In this document: positions 37,924 to 49,176 of the stretch, one piece after another
Numbering within the stretch: the first letter of the stretch is position 1
Layout: every line of letters begins with the position of its first letter
Assembly: GCF_900172215.1 (NCBI RefSeq)
Contig: NZ_FWFP01000009.1
Coordinates: 62,001 to 126,000, forward strand
Direction of reading: 5' to 3'
Source of the DNA: Ruegeria meonggei
GTDB taxonomy: Bacteria; Pseudomonadota; Alphaproteobacteria; Rhodobacterales; Rhodobacteraceae
DNA: 64,000 nucleotides
The notes under the pieces: generated by a model
The model's database searches: none
What the model was told of the DNA's origin: nothing
What the model saw: only the letters and a program-made list of their open reading frames with translations
Program-made: the position numbers and the translations under genes

Positions 37924-38187
37924 ATGGCAAATTCGCCCCAGGCAAAGAAGCGCGCACGTCAGAACGAAAAGCGTTTCGCAGTCAACAAAGCGCGCCGTTC
38001 GCGCATCCGCACCTATCTGCGCAAAGTCGAAGAAGCGATCGCATCTGGCGACAAAGACGCGGCAACCGCTGCTCTGCGCGCCGCTCAGCCCGAGCTGATG
38101 CGCGGCGTCACCAAAGGCGTTTTCCACAAGAACACAGCATCGCGTAAAATGTCGCGCCTGTCGTCTCGCGTGAAGGCGCTGGGTTAA
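37924..38187 (+). CDS. rpsT: 30S ribosomal protein S20
   Basis: An 87-residue, strongly basic protein with the S20 opening [20 protein letters not shown] and the central [19 protein letters not shown]. It binds 16S rRNA early in 30S assembly. It is the usual neighbour of dnaA in Rhodobacteraceae. It is flanked by terminators on both sides, so it is probably a single-gene unit whose promoter lies in 37742-37923. Confidence 0.97.
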   Translation: MANSPQAKKRARQNEKRFAVNKARRSRIRTYLRKVEEAIASGDKDAATAALRAAQPELMRGVTKGVFHKNTASRKMSRLSSRVKALG

Positions 38188-38232
38188 GCCGCTACTTGAC
38201 CCATGGTCACGTAAGTAAAGCTGATATATTTT

Positions 38233-38262
38233 GAAAGGCGTCGCTTCATGCGGCGCCTTTCT
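38233..38262 (+). terminator. terminator after rpsT
   Basis: Stem AAAGGCG with inner TCGC against CGGCGCCTTT (one mismatch), loop TTCATG, ending in TTTCTTGC, 46 bases after rpsT. Confidence 0.75.
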
Positions 38263-38738
38263 TGCTGTTGCCAGAATACCGCGCCTTCACGAAACCGAGA
38301 GATTCTTTCGGCCAAGAATCCGAGTCAATATCAGAGTTTCGTTGCCGTAAGCGTCAGCCTCTTGTTACCACTGATACAGCGATTCACTCGCTTGGGGGGA
38401 CAGGCTGTTTCACCGATCAGACTGACGGGCATCAGGACGATTGTGAAACGAATGTTGGCATACGGTCACGACCGGATTGCTGATCTGCTGTAGGTCTTGG
38501 GGCAACCAAAGATCTGCGCCCTGTCGAAAAATTAGATTGCGACGCGCAACCCGGATTCCGGGACGTCCTTCTGTTGGGCGTCAACTGACCAGGAAGCGCC
38601 GACTTTCGGGGACAAACCCGCCAGGCTCTCTGAGTTTGGCGCAGGGCATCCTTTTGCGTGTGAAAGCTTTTTCCGGGCAACCGGAGCGTAGCAAAAAGGC
38701 CGACAGGCCAATAAAGAACGGGATGCGTGAGGCGCTTG
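38263..38738. other. 476-base gap before dnaA
   Basis: No gene is supported here. A perfect inverted repeat GATTCTT-tcggcc-AAGAATC lies at 38301-38320. A hairpin CCGG-gcaa-CCGG lies near 38673-38684, between CTTTTT and AAAAAG. No clear DnaA box (TTATCCACA or near match) was seen on either strand, so an origin is not supported. The region probably holds the dnaA promoter and leader. Confidence 0.6.
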
Positions 38739-40118
38739 ATGACACAAGAGAAATGGGGACTACTGCGTAACAAATTGCTCAAGGCAGTTGGCAAGAACAA
38801 CTACACGACCTGGATTGAACCTCTTGAATTCCAAGAGCTTCAGGATGGCGTGGCCGTGTTTTCTGTGCCGACGAACTTTATGGGCAATTATGTCAGTCAA
38901 AATTTTGCGGATCTCATATTGTACGAGATGAACACCGCAGGTGAATCTGTGGAACGCTTGGCGTTTCGCGTTGCCGCCAACTTGCCGGCGCGTCCGTCGA
39001 CCGACGCGGCGCCAGAACCGGCACCAGAGCAGTCGTTGTCGCAACAGGCTCAGGTTGGCAATGACGCGCTGGGTTCGTTGCAGGCCGCACCGCTGGATTC
39101 ACGATTTACCTTTGACAGCTTTGTCGTCGGCAAGCCCAATGAGCTGGCCCATGCTGCTGCGCGACGGGTATCAGAAGGTGGTCCTGTGACATTCAATCCG
39201 CTGGTTTTGTATGGCGGTGTTGGTCTGGGTAAAACCCACCTGATGCACGCCATCGCGTGGGAACTGAAAACCAAGTGCCCTGACCTCAACGTACTTTACC
39301 TGTCGGCGGAACAATTCATGTACCGCTTTGTGCAAGCGCTGCGGGAACGTCGGATGATGGACTTCAAGCACCTGTTCCGCTCGGTTGACGTGCTGATGGT
39401 TGATGATGTGCAGTTCATCGCTGGCAAGGATTCGACTCAGGAAGAGTTCTTTCACACGTTCAATGCACTGGTGGATCAAAACAAGCAGATCATCATCTCG
39501 GCTGATCGTGCCCCGGGTGAAATCAAGGATCTTGAGGACCGCGTGAAATCGCGCCTGCAATGCGGTCTGGTTGTCGACTTGCATCCCACCGATTATGAGC
39601 TGCGTCTGGGCATTCTGCAGACCAAGGTACAGCAATACAGCAGCACTTATCCCGACCTGACCATTGCCGATGGCGTGCTGGAGTTTCTGGCGCAGCGCAT
39701 CTCGACCAATGTGCGCGTGCTTGAAGGGGCTTTGACTCGTCTGTTCGCCTTTGCTTCGCTGGTCGGGCGTGAGATTGACATGGATTTGACGCAGGATTGT
39801 CTGGCCGACGTGTTGCGCGCATCCGAGCGCAAGATCACCGTCGAAGAGATTCAGCGCAAAGTCTCGGACTATTACAATATCCGACTGTCGGACATCATCG
39901 GCCCCAAGCGTCTGCGGTCTTACGCCCGCCCGCGTCAGGTTGCGATGTATCTGTGCAAACAGTTGACCAGCCGCTCGTTGCCCGAGATTGGCCGCCGCTT
40001 TGGCGGGCGTGACCACACCACGGTCATGCACGGTGTCAAACGGATCGAAGAGTTGAAAACAACCGACGGCCAGATTGCCGAAGATGTCGAAATGCTGCGC
40101 CGGTCTTTGGAGGCCTAG
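38739..40118 (+). CDS. dnaA: chromosomal replication initiator protein DnaA
   Basis: The 459-residue protein has domain I (MTQEKWGLLRNKLLKAVGKN), a short linker, the AAA+ domain with Walker A GGVGLGKTH (about residue 158) and Walker B LMVDDVQF, and the C-terminal DNA-binding domain with GGRDHTTVMHGVKRIEE. It unwinds the origin. The ATG at 38739 is favoured, with GAGG 7 bases upstream; a GTG at 38727 is in frame. dnaN, recF and gyrB follow. Confidence 0.97.
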   Translation: MTQEKWGLLRNKLLKAVGKNNYTTWIEPLEFQELQDGVAVFSVPTNFMGNYVSQNFADLILYEMNTAGESVERLAFRVAANLPARPSTDAAPEPAPEQSLSQQAQVGNDALGSLQAAPLDSRFTFDSFVVGKPNELAHAAARRVSEGGPVTFNPLVLYGGVGLGKTHLMHAIAWELKTKCPDLNVLYLSAEQFMYRFVQALRERRMMDFKHLFRSVDVLMVDDVQFIAGKDSTQEEFFHTFNALVDQNKQIIISADRAPGEIKDLEDRVKSRLQCGLVVDLHPTDYELRLGILQTKVQQYSSTYPDLTIADGVLEFLAQRISTNVRVLEGALTRLFAFASLVGREIDMDLTQDCLADVLRASERKITVEEIQRKVSDYYNIRLSDIIGPKRLRSYARPRQVAMYLCKQLTSRSLPEIGRRFGGRDHTTVMHGVKRIEELKTTDGQIAEDVEMLRRSLEA

Positions 40119-40138
40119 GCTTTATCACTGACTAAAAG

Positions 40139-40175
40139 GAAAACGCCCCGGACCCTCACGCCCGGGGCGTTTTCT
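40139..40175 (+). terminator. terminator after dnaA
   Basis: Stem AAAACGCCCCGG / CCGGGGCGTTTT with a loop of about ten bases, 21 bases after dnaA, ending in TTTTC. It separates dnaA from dnaN. Confidence 0.92.
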
Positions 40176-40346
40176 TGTGCGCTTTAATCCACGGTTGAAA
40201 AGGAACTGTGCCCAAGGGATCACGCGCCCCTTGACGCCTTGGGCATTCCGACCCAGAAATCCATAAAAAATCCTTGTGCATCAGGGCGGAACCGCTAACG
40301 TGCCAGTCCCGCCCATTTCGGCACGCAAGTCAGAGGAATTGAGGGT

Positions 40347-41468
40347 ATGAAGATCAGCATCGAACGCGGCACCCTTCTGAAGGCCGTTTCCCAGGCCCAA
40401 TCCGTTGTCGAACGGCGTAACACAATCCCCATACTTGCCAATGTTCTGATCGAGGCCGAAGGCGATCAGGCGCAGTTTCGCGCCACCGATCTGGATATTG
40501 AGGTGGTCGACAAGGCTCCGGCGCAGGTGGAAAAAGCCGGTGCAACCACGGTGGCAGCCACAACGCTGCACGAGATTGTCCGCAAGCTGCCCGATGGTGC
40601 CTTGGTGACGCTGACCGCCGACAGTGCCGCAGGCCGTCTGACAGTTGAGGCCGGGCGGTCGAACTTCTCGCTGGCGACGTTACCGAAAGAGGATTTCCCG
40701 GTGATGGCGTCCTCGGAATATCAATCGAATTTCACAGCCTCGGCTGCCCTGCTGCGCCGGCTGTTCGACAAATCGAAATTCGCCATTTCAACCGAAGAGA
40801 CCCGGTACTATCTGAACGGCGTCTACATGCATGTCTCGGATGGCTCTGAAGGCGGCAAGGTGCTGCGCTGTGTGGCCACGGACGGTCACCGCCTGGCACG
40901 TATCGATGCCGACTTGCCAGAAGGTGCAGCGGATATGCCGGGCGTGATCGTGCCGCGCAAAACCGTGGGCGAGCTGCGCAAGCTGCTGGATGATGATGAG
41001 ATGGACATCGCCGTGTCGGTCAGCGAAACCAAAGTGCGGTTTGCGACGCCGGATATTACCCTTACATCCAAAGTGATCGACGGCACTTTCCCCGACTATA
41101 CGCGCGTGATCCCGCAGGGCAACACGCGCCAGCTGGAAGTGGACGCAGCCGAGTTTGCACAGGCTGTGGATCGCGTGGCAACGGTGTCCTCAGAGCGATC
41201 GCGCGCGGTGAAACTGCAGTTGGACGCGGACAAGCTGGTATTGTCTGTGAATGCCCCTGACAGTGGCGCCGCCGAGGAAGAGCTGGCTGTAGCCTACGGG
41301 GACGAGCGGCTTGAGATCGGGTTCAACGCCAAATATCTGCTGGAAATTGCCTCGCAGGTTGATCGCGAGAACGCAGTGTTCCTGTTCAACTCGGCCGGTG
41401 ACCCGACCCTGATGCGCGAAGGCAATGACCTGAGCGCGGTTTACGTGGTCATGCCGATGCGCGTCTGA
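40347..41468 (+). CDS. dnaN: DNA polymerase III beta sliding clamp
   Basis: The 373-residue protein matches the beta clamp over its whole length: MKISIERGTLLKAVSQAQSV, VVERRNTIPILANVLIEA, LRCVATDGHRLARID and the C-terminal DPTLMREGNDLSAVYVVMPM, with the final MPMRV typical of the family. It encircles DNA and holds polymerases. It lies 228 bases after dnaA behind that gene's terminator, so it has its own promoter. Confidence 0.97.
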   Translation: MKISIERGTLLKAVSQAQSVVERRNTIPILANVLIEAEGDQAQFRATDLDIEVVDKAPAQVEKAGATTVAATTLHEIVRKLPDGALVTLTADSAAGRLTVEAGRSNFSLATLPKEDFPVMASSEYQSNFTASAALLRRLFDKSKFAISTEETRYYLNGVYMHVSDGSEGGKVLRCVATDGHRLARIDADLPEGAADMPGVIVPRKTVGELRKLLDDDEMDIAVSVSETKVRFATPDITLTSKVIDGTFPDYTRVIPQGNTRQLEVDAAEFAQAVDRVATVSSERSRAVKLQLDADKLVLSVNAPDSGAAEEELAVAYGDERLEIGFNAKYLLEIASQVDRENAVFLFNSAGDPTLMREGNDLSAVYVVMPMRV

Positions 41469-41505
41469 TGACCCTGCGGGGTGATCTCTGACAAAGGGAA
41501 CGGCC

Positions 41506-41721
41506 ATGGCCAAAGGCTATGAGCATACAAACCCCAGAGCCCGCAAGCCGGATGAGTTTAGGGGCACGTGGAAAAGACGGATGTACCGACGTGGTGTTCT
41601 GCGGGCCTTGGGACTTAACTTCGTTTTGTTTGGAGTGATATTGTCCTCTGTTCTGTATGTGGCTCATGTAAAACAGCAGACCAGAGACAATCCGAGAGTT
41701 TGGACGCTGGGTTCACAATAA
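41506..41721 (+). CDS. small single-span membrane protein between dnaN and recF
   Basis: A 71-residue protein with AAAGGGA ahead of its ATG. A basic N-terminal half (EFRGTWKRRMYRRGVLRALG) is followed by one membrane segment (residues about 38-55, LNFVLFGVILSSVLYVAHV) and a short periplasmic tail. No family is recognised. It lies 37 bases after dnaN and 9 before recF in the same direction, so it is probably part of the dnaN-recF unit; the basic half could contact nucleic acid, but nothing shows this. Confidence 0.75.
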   Translation: MAKGYEHTNPRARKPDEFRGTWKRRMYRRGVLRALGLNFVLFGVILSSVLYVAHVKQQTRDNPRVWTLGSQ

Positions 41722-41730
41722 GGAGGGGTC

Positions 41731-42828
41731 ATGGGGTTGGCCCTGACCGAACTTACGGTCTCGCATTTTCGCTCGCACAAGCTGGCGCGTCTGGCGCTGG
41801 ATGGACGGCCTGTGACCATTCATGGGCCAAACGGGGCGGGCAAAACCAACATTCTGGAAGCGGTGTCTTTGTTTTCCCCCGGTCGCGGAATGCGGCGGGC
41901 AAGTGCGGCCGACATGACCCGACGCCCCGAAGCGTTGGGCTGGAAACTGTCCGGGCTGCTGAATGCCCAGGGCCAAAAATATGAGGTCGAAACCTGGTCC
42001 GAAGGCGGCACGGCGCGGCAGGTTCGGATAGATGGCAAGGCCTCCAGCCAGATTGATCTCGGGAAACTGGCCCGCGTAGTATGGCTGATCCCTTCGATGG
42101 ACCGGCTATGGATCGAGGGATCCGAGGGAAGGCGTCGGTTTCTGGACCGCATCGCGCTAAGCTTTGATCCCGCCCATGCCGAGGCGTCGTTGATCTATGA
42201 GAAATCCATGCGGGAACGGAACCGCCTGCTGAAAGAGCAGGTCCGGGACGCCCATTGGTATGCTGCCCTCGAAGGGCAGATGGCCGAGACGGGGTATCGG
42301 ATACATGCGACGCGTCTGGCAGCGCTAGAGCATTTACGCACAGCACAAGAGCAGGCGGAAACGGCTTTCCCTTCGGCCACGCTGGAATTGGTGCAGACCG
42401 AAGGGGCGATGCCCGAAACAGCAGATGATCTACGCGAGGCGCTGAATGAAAGCCGGTTTCGCGATCTGGCCGCAGGCCGCACTTTGGTCGGGACGCACCG
42501 ATCTGACCTGTATGGTGTTTTCGCTGCCAAGGGTGTTCCTGCCAAGGATTGTTCAACCGGAGAGCAGAAGGCGCTGTTGGTCTCGCTGATCCTGTCCAAT
42601 GCGCGCGCGTTGGCCGGGCAGGTCGGGGCACCGCCGATTGTTTTGCTGGACGAGGTGGCCGCCCATCTGGACGCACAGCGGCGCGCGGCGTTGTATGAAG
42701 AGATTTGCGCCTTGGGGGCTCAGGCCTGGATGACGGGCACCGGGCCTGAGCTGTTTGCTGAACTGGGTGACCGGGCCCAGACCCTCGTGGTGACCGAAGG
42801 CGATGAGGGCTCGGTCGTCAATTCTTAG
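41731..42828 (+). CDS. recF: DNA repair/recombination protein RecF
   Basis: The 365-residue SMC-like ATPase has LTELTVSHFRSHKLARLALD, Walker A GPNGAGKTN (about residues 31-39), signature STGEQKALLVSLILSNA and Walker B PPIVLLDEVAAHLD. RecF loads RecA at single-strand gaps with RecO and RecR. The stop overlaps the convergent AhpD-like gene by four bases. Confidence 0.95.
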   Translation: MGLALTELTVSHFRSHKLARLALDGRPVTIHGPNGAGKTNILEAVSLFSPGRGMRRASAADMTRRPEALGWKLSGLLNAQGQKYEVETWSEGGTARQVRIDGKASSQIDLGKLARVVWLIPSMDRLWIEGSEGRRRFLDRIALSFDPAHAEASLIYEKSMRERNRLLKEQVRDAHWYAALEGQMAETGYRIHATRLAALEHLRTAQEQAETAFPSATLELVQTEGAMPETADDLREALNESRFRDLAAGRTLVGTHRSDLYGVFAAKGVPAKDCSTGEQKALLVSLILSNARALAGQVGAPPIVLLDEVAAHLDAQRRAALYEEICALGAQAWMTGTGPELFAELGDRAQTLVVTEGDEGSVVNS

Positions 42829-43391
42829 GCAGGTTCGCCGACTTTACGTTCCCACAAAAAGCCGCGCATGACCTCGTCGACCGGAGTTTGCGCCATGTGG
42901 TTCACATAGTTTGACATGGTTTTCTGTGCCAGCCCCAGAACCACGTCCAGAACCGCGCGGTGCGAATAGCCTGCGTCAAAGAACGCCTGCAATTGCGCGT
43001 CAGTCACGTTGCCCTTCTGATCCATCATCTGCAGCGTAAAAGTGCGTAGCGCCTCAAGCTTGGCGTTGGGCAGGGGGGTTTCGTTGCGCAGCGCTTCGGT
43101 GATGTCGTCCGAGACCTTCATCATCTTGGCGATGCCAGTATGGGCGGGCACACAATAGTGGCATTCATTGGCGACATTGATGGTCTGCCAGACAACGGTT
43201 TTTTCGTCATTGTCGAAATCGGTCTGCAAGAACAGGTGATGCAGAACCTGGTAACCTTCCAGATGCTGCGGGCTTTCCGACATCACTTTGTGCAGGCCGG
43301 GCAGGCGACCAAACGCGGCCTGAGATTTCTCGAGCAGCGGTTTTGATCCTTCTGGGGCGGTGGTCAGGTCGTGGGATGGGAAGTTGGCCAT
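42825..43391 (-). CDS. carboxymuconolactone decarboxylase / AhpD-like protein
   Basis: The 188-residue protein has the AhpD-type redox motif ECHYCVPAHTGIAK (E-x2-C-x2-C-x3-H), the hallmark of alkylhydroperoxidase-like members of the family. It probably reduces peroxides or handles reactive organic compounds through the two cysteines. It is divergent from a TetR gene with two operator-like sites between them, so induction by a small molecule is likely. Confidence 0.9.
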   Translation of the reverse strand: MANFPSHDLTTAPEGSKPLLEKSQAAFGRLPGLHKVMSESPQHLEGYQVLHHLFLQTDFDNDEKTVVWQTINVANECHYCVPAHTGIAKMMKVSDDITEALRNETPLPNAKLEALRTFTLQMMDQKGNVTDAQLQAFFDAGYSHRAVLDVVLGLAQKTMSNYVNHMAQTPVDEVMRGFLWERKVGEPA

Positions 43392-43434
43392 GTCGGAACT
43401 CCTTTTTTGGCGTCTGAGCTGGAAATAGTCTTTA

Positions 43435-43474
43435 TTGAGCGATCACTCAAGTATATATTTGAGCGAGTGTTCAA
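43435..43474. promoter_or_regulatory. paired TetR operator-like palindromes
   Basis: Two 16-base imperfect palindromes, TTGAGCGATCACTCAA (43435-43450) and TTGAGCGAGTGTTCAA (43459-43474), are spaced 24 bases centre to centre in the gap between the AhpD-like and TetR genes. Sharing of TTGAGCGA and the position strongly suggest the regulator's binding sites. Confidence 0.8.
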
Positions 43475-43486
43475 GAATTGGTGAAG

Positions 43487-44062
43487 ATGATGCCCCGCAA
43501 ACCCTCCTATGACCGAGACGCGCTGATCGCGCAGGCCAGGGATATCTTTTGGCGTCAGGGCTGGGCCGGGACGTCACTCAAGGACCTTGAGCGAGAATTG
43601 AAGCTGAAGCCCGGCAGCTTTTATGCGGCGTTCGGCTCAAAAGACGCGCTGTATGCTCTGACGCTGGAGCGTTACGCGCAGGACGGTGTTGCCCGCTTGA
43701 CCGCGCTGGCCGAAGAGCTGGGGCCATTGGCCGCGCTCAAGACGCAGCCGCGCATCGTGATCGATTCCAGCCAGATGCCCGCCCGGGCCTGCATGTTGGC
43801 CAAGACCTATGCCGAATTGCAGGCGAAAGATCACGACCTGGCAGATAAGGCAGGCCAGCATATGGCCGAGATGAAGCATTGCTTTGCAACGTTGTTCCGT
43901 CGCGCTCAGAGTGCGGGTGAAATAGGTCCCGATCATGATCCGGATCGTCTGGCAGCCCGCTATCAATCCGACCTGCTGGGTCTGCGGTTGTCGGCTGAAC
44001 GTGAAGACGTGAACGCCGCGGAAATCGCGGCGGATATCGCCGCAGACCTCGATCGCCTTTGA
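43487..44062 (+). CDS. TetR/AcrR family regulator
   Basis: About 191 residues from the ATG at 43487 (a second ATG follows directly). The N-terminal helix-turn-helix shows ALIAQARDIFWRQGWAGTSL, KDLERELKLKPGSFYAAFGS and KDALYALTLERY, typical of TetR. The C-terminal half binds an unknown ligand. It is divergent from the AhpD-like gene; the paired palindromes between them fit autoregulation and control of the neighbour. Confidence 0.92.
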   Translation: MMPRKPSYDRDALIAQARDIFWRQGWAGTSLKDLERELKLKPGSFYAAFGSKDALYALTLERYAQDGVARLTALAEELGPLAALKTQPRIVIDSSQMPARACMLAKTYAELQAKDHDLADKAGQHMAEMKHCFATLFRRAQSAGEIGPDHDPDRLAARYQSDLLGLRLSAEREDVNAAEIAADIAADLDRL

Positions 44063-44086
44063 TCTTCTGGCCAAGGCGATCTTTGA

Positions 44087-46582
<2,496 letters not shown>

Positions 46583-47065
46583 TATTTTGTAGGTAAGCGC
46601 AAAAAACTGCAATCGCCCCAAAAGATTGCATAATTTGCTCAAAAGTCTGCATGAATTCTCTGTAGGGTAGTCTCATGAGCGCCCAACTCACCCATGAATT
46701 GTCCGACGGTTGTCGTGCTGTGAACATTGGTTGGATCAAGGACTGCGTTTTTTACTTACATGCGATTGAGTCCGTCTCCCTCAACGTTTTGAGGAAGATA
46801 CCTCATTGAAAACTTGACGGAAAGCTGCTGGAACTGTCTATTTGAGACATAATATTCAATTTCAAGTTGTAGGGACATAGATGACTGAAAAGTTGCCAGA
46901 TTACCTGGCTTAAGGCGAAGCTGCCCGTTTGTTCCCCGTTCTCTCAACCACGTCAAAGGAAGGCCGAACAACATCCATTGTGTTGGCCTGTATGGTTCAG
47001 ATTGAAGAGCTGGGAGCCGCGTTGCAGCAATCAATAGGCCAGAAGCGTTGAAAACGGGCCCAAGT
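46583..47065. other. 483-base region without a supported gene
   Basis: No frame here looks like a real protein. Just after gyrB two 12-base units AAAAG(A/T)(T/C)TGCAT start at 46620 and 46641, 21 bases apart, with a weaker third near 46602; this may be a regulator site or chance. A 44-codon + strand frame from ATG 46675 is not recognised. The region borders the map pseudogene and may be degraded DNA. Confidence 0.5.
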
Positions 47066-47557
47066 TCATGCTTTCACCGAGGTTGTGTTCAAGAACCAAT
47101 CCAAGACAATCAAGGATCGGCCCGACGGATTGATCGTCCTGAAGGTTACTGCCTCGATACCTTGCCACATGGCCTGTTGGGCAATTTGCACGAGTCTTCG
47201 GGTTGCGGGAGCAGCATTCCCAACCAGATATGTCTTGCTTGAATCAGCAATGAACCCGTTCTTTTCCAGCGTGATGTCAAAGTTCACGATGTCACCATCC
47301 TGAATGACATCATCATCTGATGGCACCCCATGGCAGACGACTTCGTTGATCGAGGAGTTCAGAACATACTCGAACCCTTACTACCCCTTGCTTGCCGGCC
47401 GGGCAGCAATATCCTTGGTGATAAACTTCTCGACCAGATTATTTACCTGCAAGGTGGACATACCCAGAAAGTTCTGCTGATCCAGCATCTCAAATACAGA
47501 GGCCAGAAGCTTTCCAGATACCCGCATCAGTTCGATCTCTTCAGGGGTTTTGACCAT
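47066..47557 (-). pseudogene. map: methionine aminopeptidase pseudogene
   Basis: From an ATG at 47557 the frame reads MVKTPEEIELMRVSGKLLAS and continues as type I methionine aminopeptidase. At codons 59-60 (47378-47383) TAG and TAA stand where the family has two ordinary residues (ASKGQYG type). After the stops the same frame resumes as GFEYVLNSSINEVVCHGVPS and on to QQAMWQGIEAV, after which homology ends near 47160. The C-terminal half with most metal ligands is missing. It is a clear pseudogene, presumably with an intact map elsewhere. Confidence 0.88.
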
Positions 47558-47646
47558 TTATTCTACCTTCTCAGCTCACTACCAGGCTCTCAGCTCTGAT
47601 CGTAACCGCATTACGTTTCGTTTTTGTTTCGGAACCAGGAGACAGT

Positions 47647-49017
47647 TTAGGGAACCCAGTTTTGGTGGGTGATCGCGTAGTTCAATGCTTCAAGATCTTC
47701 AGTCAGTTGGCTGATTGAGATTGGTCCTCCCAGGCATACCCTGACCGCTTCATCGGGCGTACCTGCCACCGTAAAGGCGTTGCTCGGCATAATTCCAATT
47801 TGACGATTGGCCATGTGGCTCATCACGTCAGCTCGGCTGGCCCCTTCAGGTAGCGTCAGCCAAATATTGAAAGCCTCGCCGCTGCCAGAAAAGTCCTGGC
47901 TCTGCATAATCCTGGATGCCAATTTCTGTCTGCGATTTGCTTCCTTGCGGACGAACTTCTGCACCGCCGCGGCTGTGCCATCCTCGATCCATCGCGCCAT
48001 CAGAGCTGTTGTGATCGGTGATGCCATGACATTCGATGCCTGCAACGCCCGAGTGAAGTGAGTTTTCGACAGACCTGATGGAACCACCGTGATTGCCAGC
48101 CTCAAACCAGCACCAAGGCATTTTGAAAGACCCGCGATGTACCACCCCAATTCAGGGATAAAAGTTGAGATCGGCGCTGGCGCATCTGACGACACAAAAC
48201 GACAAGCGTCATCTTCAATCAAAGGCAAACCATACTTGTCCAAAACGGACGCGATCTGCTGACGTCTCTCCATCGGAATTGTAAGCGTCAGGGGATTTTG
48301 CAGCGTCGGGTTCAGATAAAGAGCAGAAGGCGCGTGCTCTTGGATAGCGGAATCCAGATCATCAGGAAGAATACCGCTGTCGTCTGATCTCACGCCAATC
48401 AGCCGGATGCCAAGTTGGGCCGCGATGGCGCGAATACCGGGGTAGGTCACGCGCTCACAGATCACGGTGTCTCCGGGCTTGGTGAGCAATGTCAGGATCG
48501 ACAGCAAACTGGCATGTGCGCCAGGCGTGATTGCCAATTGGTCTGCTGTAACGTCGATACCATTGATGTTCATCCAGCGCGCTGCGGTCTCCCGGTCTTG
48601 CCGGCTCCCGATAATGGATTGGTAGCGAAGCAGAGGAACTAGGTTTGCAGCAACATGTGTGAGGCCTTGTTCCATACGAGCCACCAGAGCCGGATCATCT
48701 GGCTCCGGAGGCATATTCATGTTCGGGTCTTCTTCTAGCGCGCGGCGCGGGTCAGCTTTTTCTGATGTTTCTTCTGGTATCCGGATAAACGAGCCCCGCC
48801 CGACAAAGGTGTCGATGTACCCTCGCTTTGCGGCCTCAGAATACCCGCGAGACACAGTTGTGAAGTCTAATCCAACAAGCTTGGCGACGCTGCGTTGAGG
48901 CGGAAGCCTGTCACCTGCATCAAATACACCGGTCTCGATATCATGCCTGATCGCTTCCGCGATCTGGACGTAAAGGGGCTTTCCGTCGTCACTGAGGTTC
49001 GGCGTCCATGGCTTCAT
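47647..49017 (-). CDS. MocR-type GntR/aminotransferase regulator
   Basis: From the ATG at 49017 the protein is 456 residues. A GntR winged helix (YVQIAEAIRHDIETGVFDAG, LPPQRSVAKLVGLDFTTVSR) is joined to an aminotransferase class I fold with the PLP lysine in GWYIAGLSKCLGAGLRLAI. MocR proteins sense PLP or amino-acid derivatives. A GTG at 49053 is in frame but lies across an inverted repeat that is probably the operator. The divergent genes DUF983 and MetF-like are candidate targets. Confidence 0.92.
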   Translation of the reverse strand: MKPWTPNLSDDGKPLYVQIAEAIRHDIETGVFDAGDRLPPQRSVAKLVGLDFTTVSRGYSEAAKRGYIDTFVGRGSFIRIPEETSEKADPRRALEEDPNMNMPPEPDDPALVARMEQGLTHVAANLVPLLRYQSIIGSRQDRETAARWMNINGIDVTADQLAITPGAHASLLSILTLLTKPGDTVICERVTYPGIRAIAAQLGIRLIGVRSDDSGILPDDLDSAIQEHAPSALYLNPTLQNPLTLTIPMERRQQIASVLDKYGLPLIEDDACRFVSSDAPAPISTFIPELGWYIAGLSKCLGAGLRLAITVVPSGLSKTHFTRALQASNVMASPITTALMARWIEDGTAAAVQKFVRKEANRRQKLASRIMQSQDFSGSGEAFNIWLTLPEGASRADVMSHMANRQIGIMPSNAFTVAGTPDEAVRVCLGGPISISQLTEDLEALNYAITHQNWVP

Positions 49018-49020
49018 GGC

Positions 49021-49038
49021 TGTATTCCATTCAATACA
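49021..49038. promoter_or_regulatory. inverted repeat at the MocR gene start
   Basis: TGTATT-ccattc-AATACA is a perfect 6-base inverted repeat ending four bases upstream of the MocR ATG. Binding here could repress the regulator's own gene. Confidence 0.6.
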
Positions 49039-49106
49039 AGAGATTGCATCCACTATTGGTAATTGTTTTTGAACTGTTTTTCAAGAAAATAGCACATACC
49101 TCATAG

Positions 49107-49127
49107 TATTGATTGGATATTGATTGT
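49107..49127. promoter_or_regulatory. direct repeat TATTGATTG in the MocR/DUF983 gap
   Basis: Two copies of TATTGATTG start at 49107 and 49119, 12 bases apart, between MocR and DUF983. MocR proteins are known to bind direct repeats combined with inverted repeats, so this is a plausible regulator site for the rightward genes. Confidence 0.5.
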
Positions 49128-49176
49128 ATTTTGTTGCAGGGTACACTATCTGAGGCGCAACCGAAGGAGATCAAAG

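Noticed and set aside
38188..38738. Possible chromosomal origin next to dnaA
   Set aside because: No TTATCCACA-type boxes or AT-rich unwinding element were found on either strand; alphaproteobacterial origins are often away from dnaA.
47066..47557. Stop-codon readthrough or recoding in map
   Set aside because: The stops are tandem TAG TAA, the C-terminal half is lost as well, and no recoding signal is seen, so a pseudogene is simpler.
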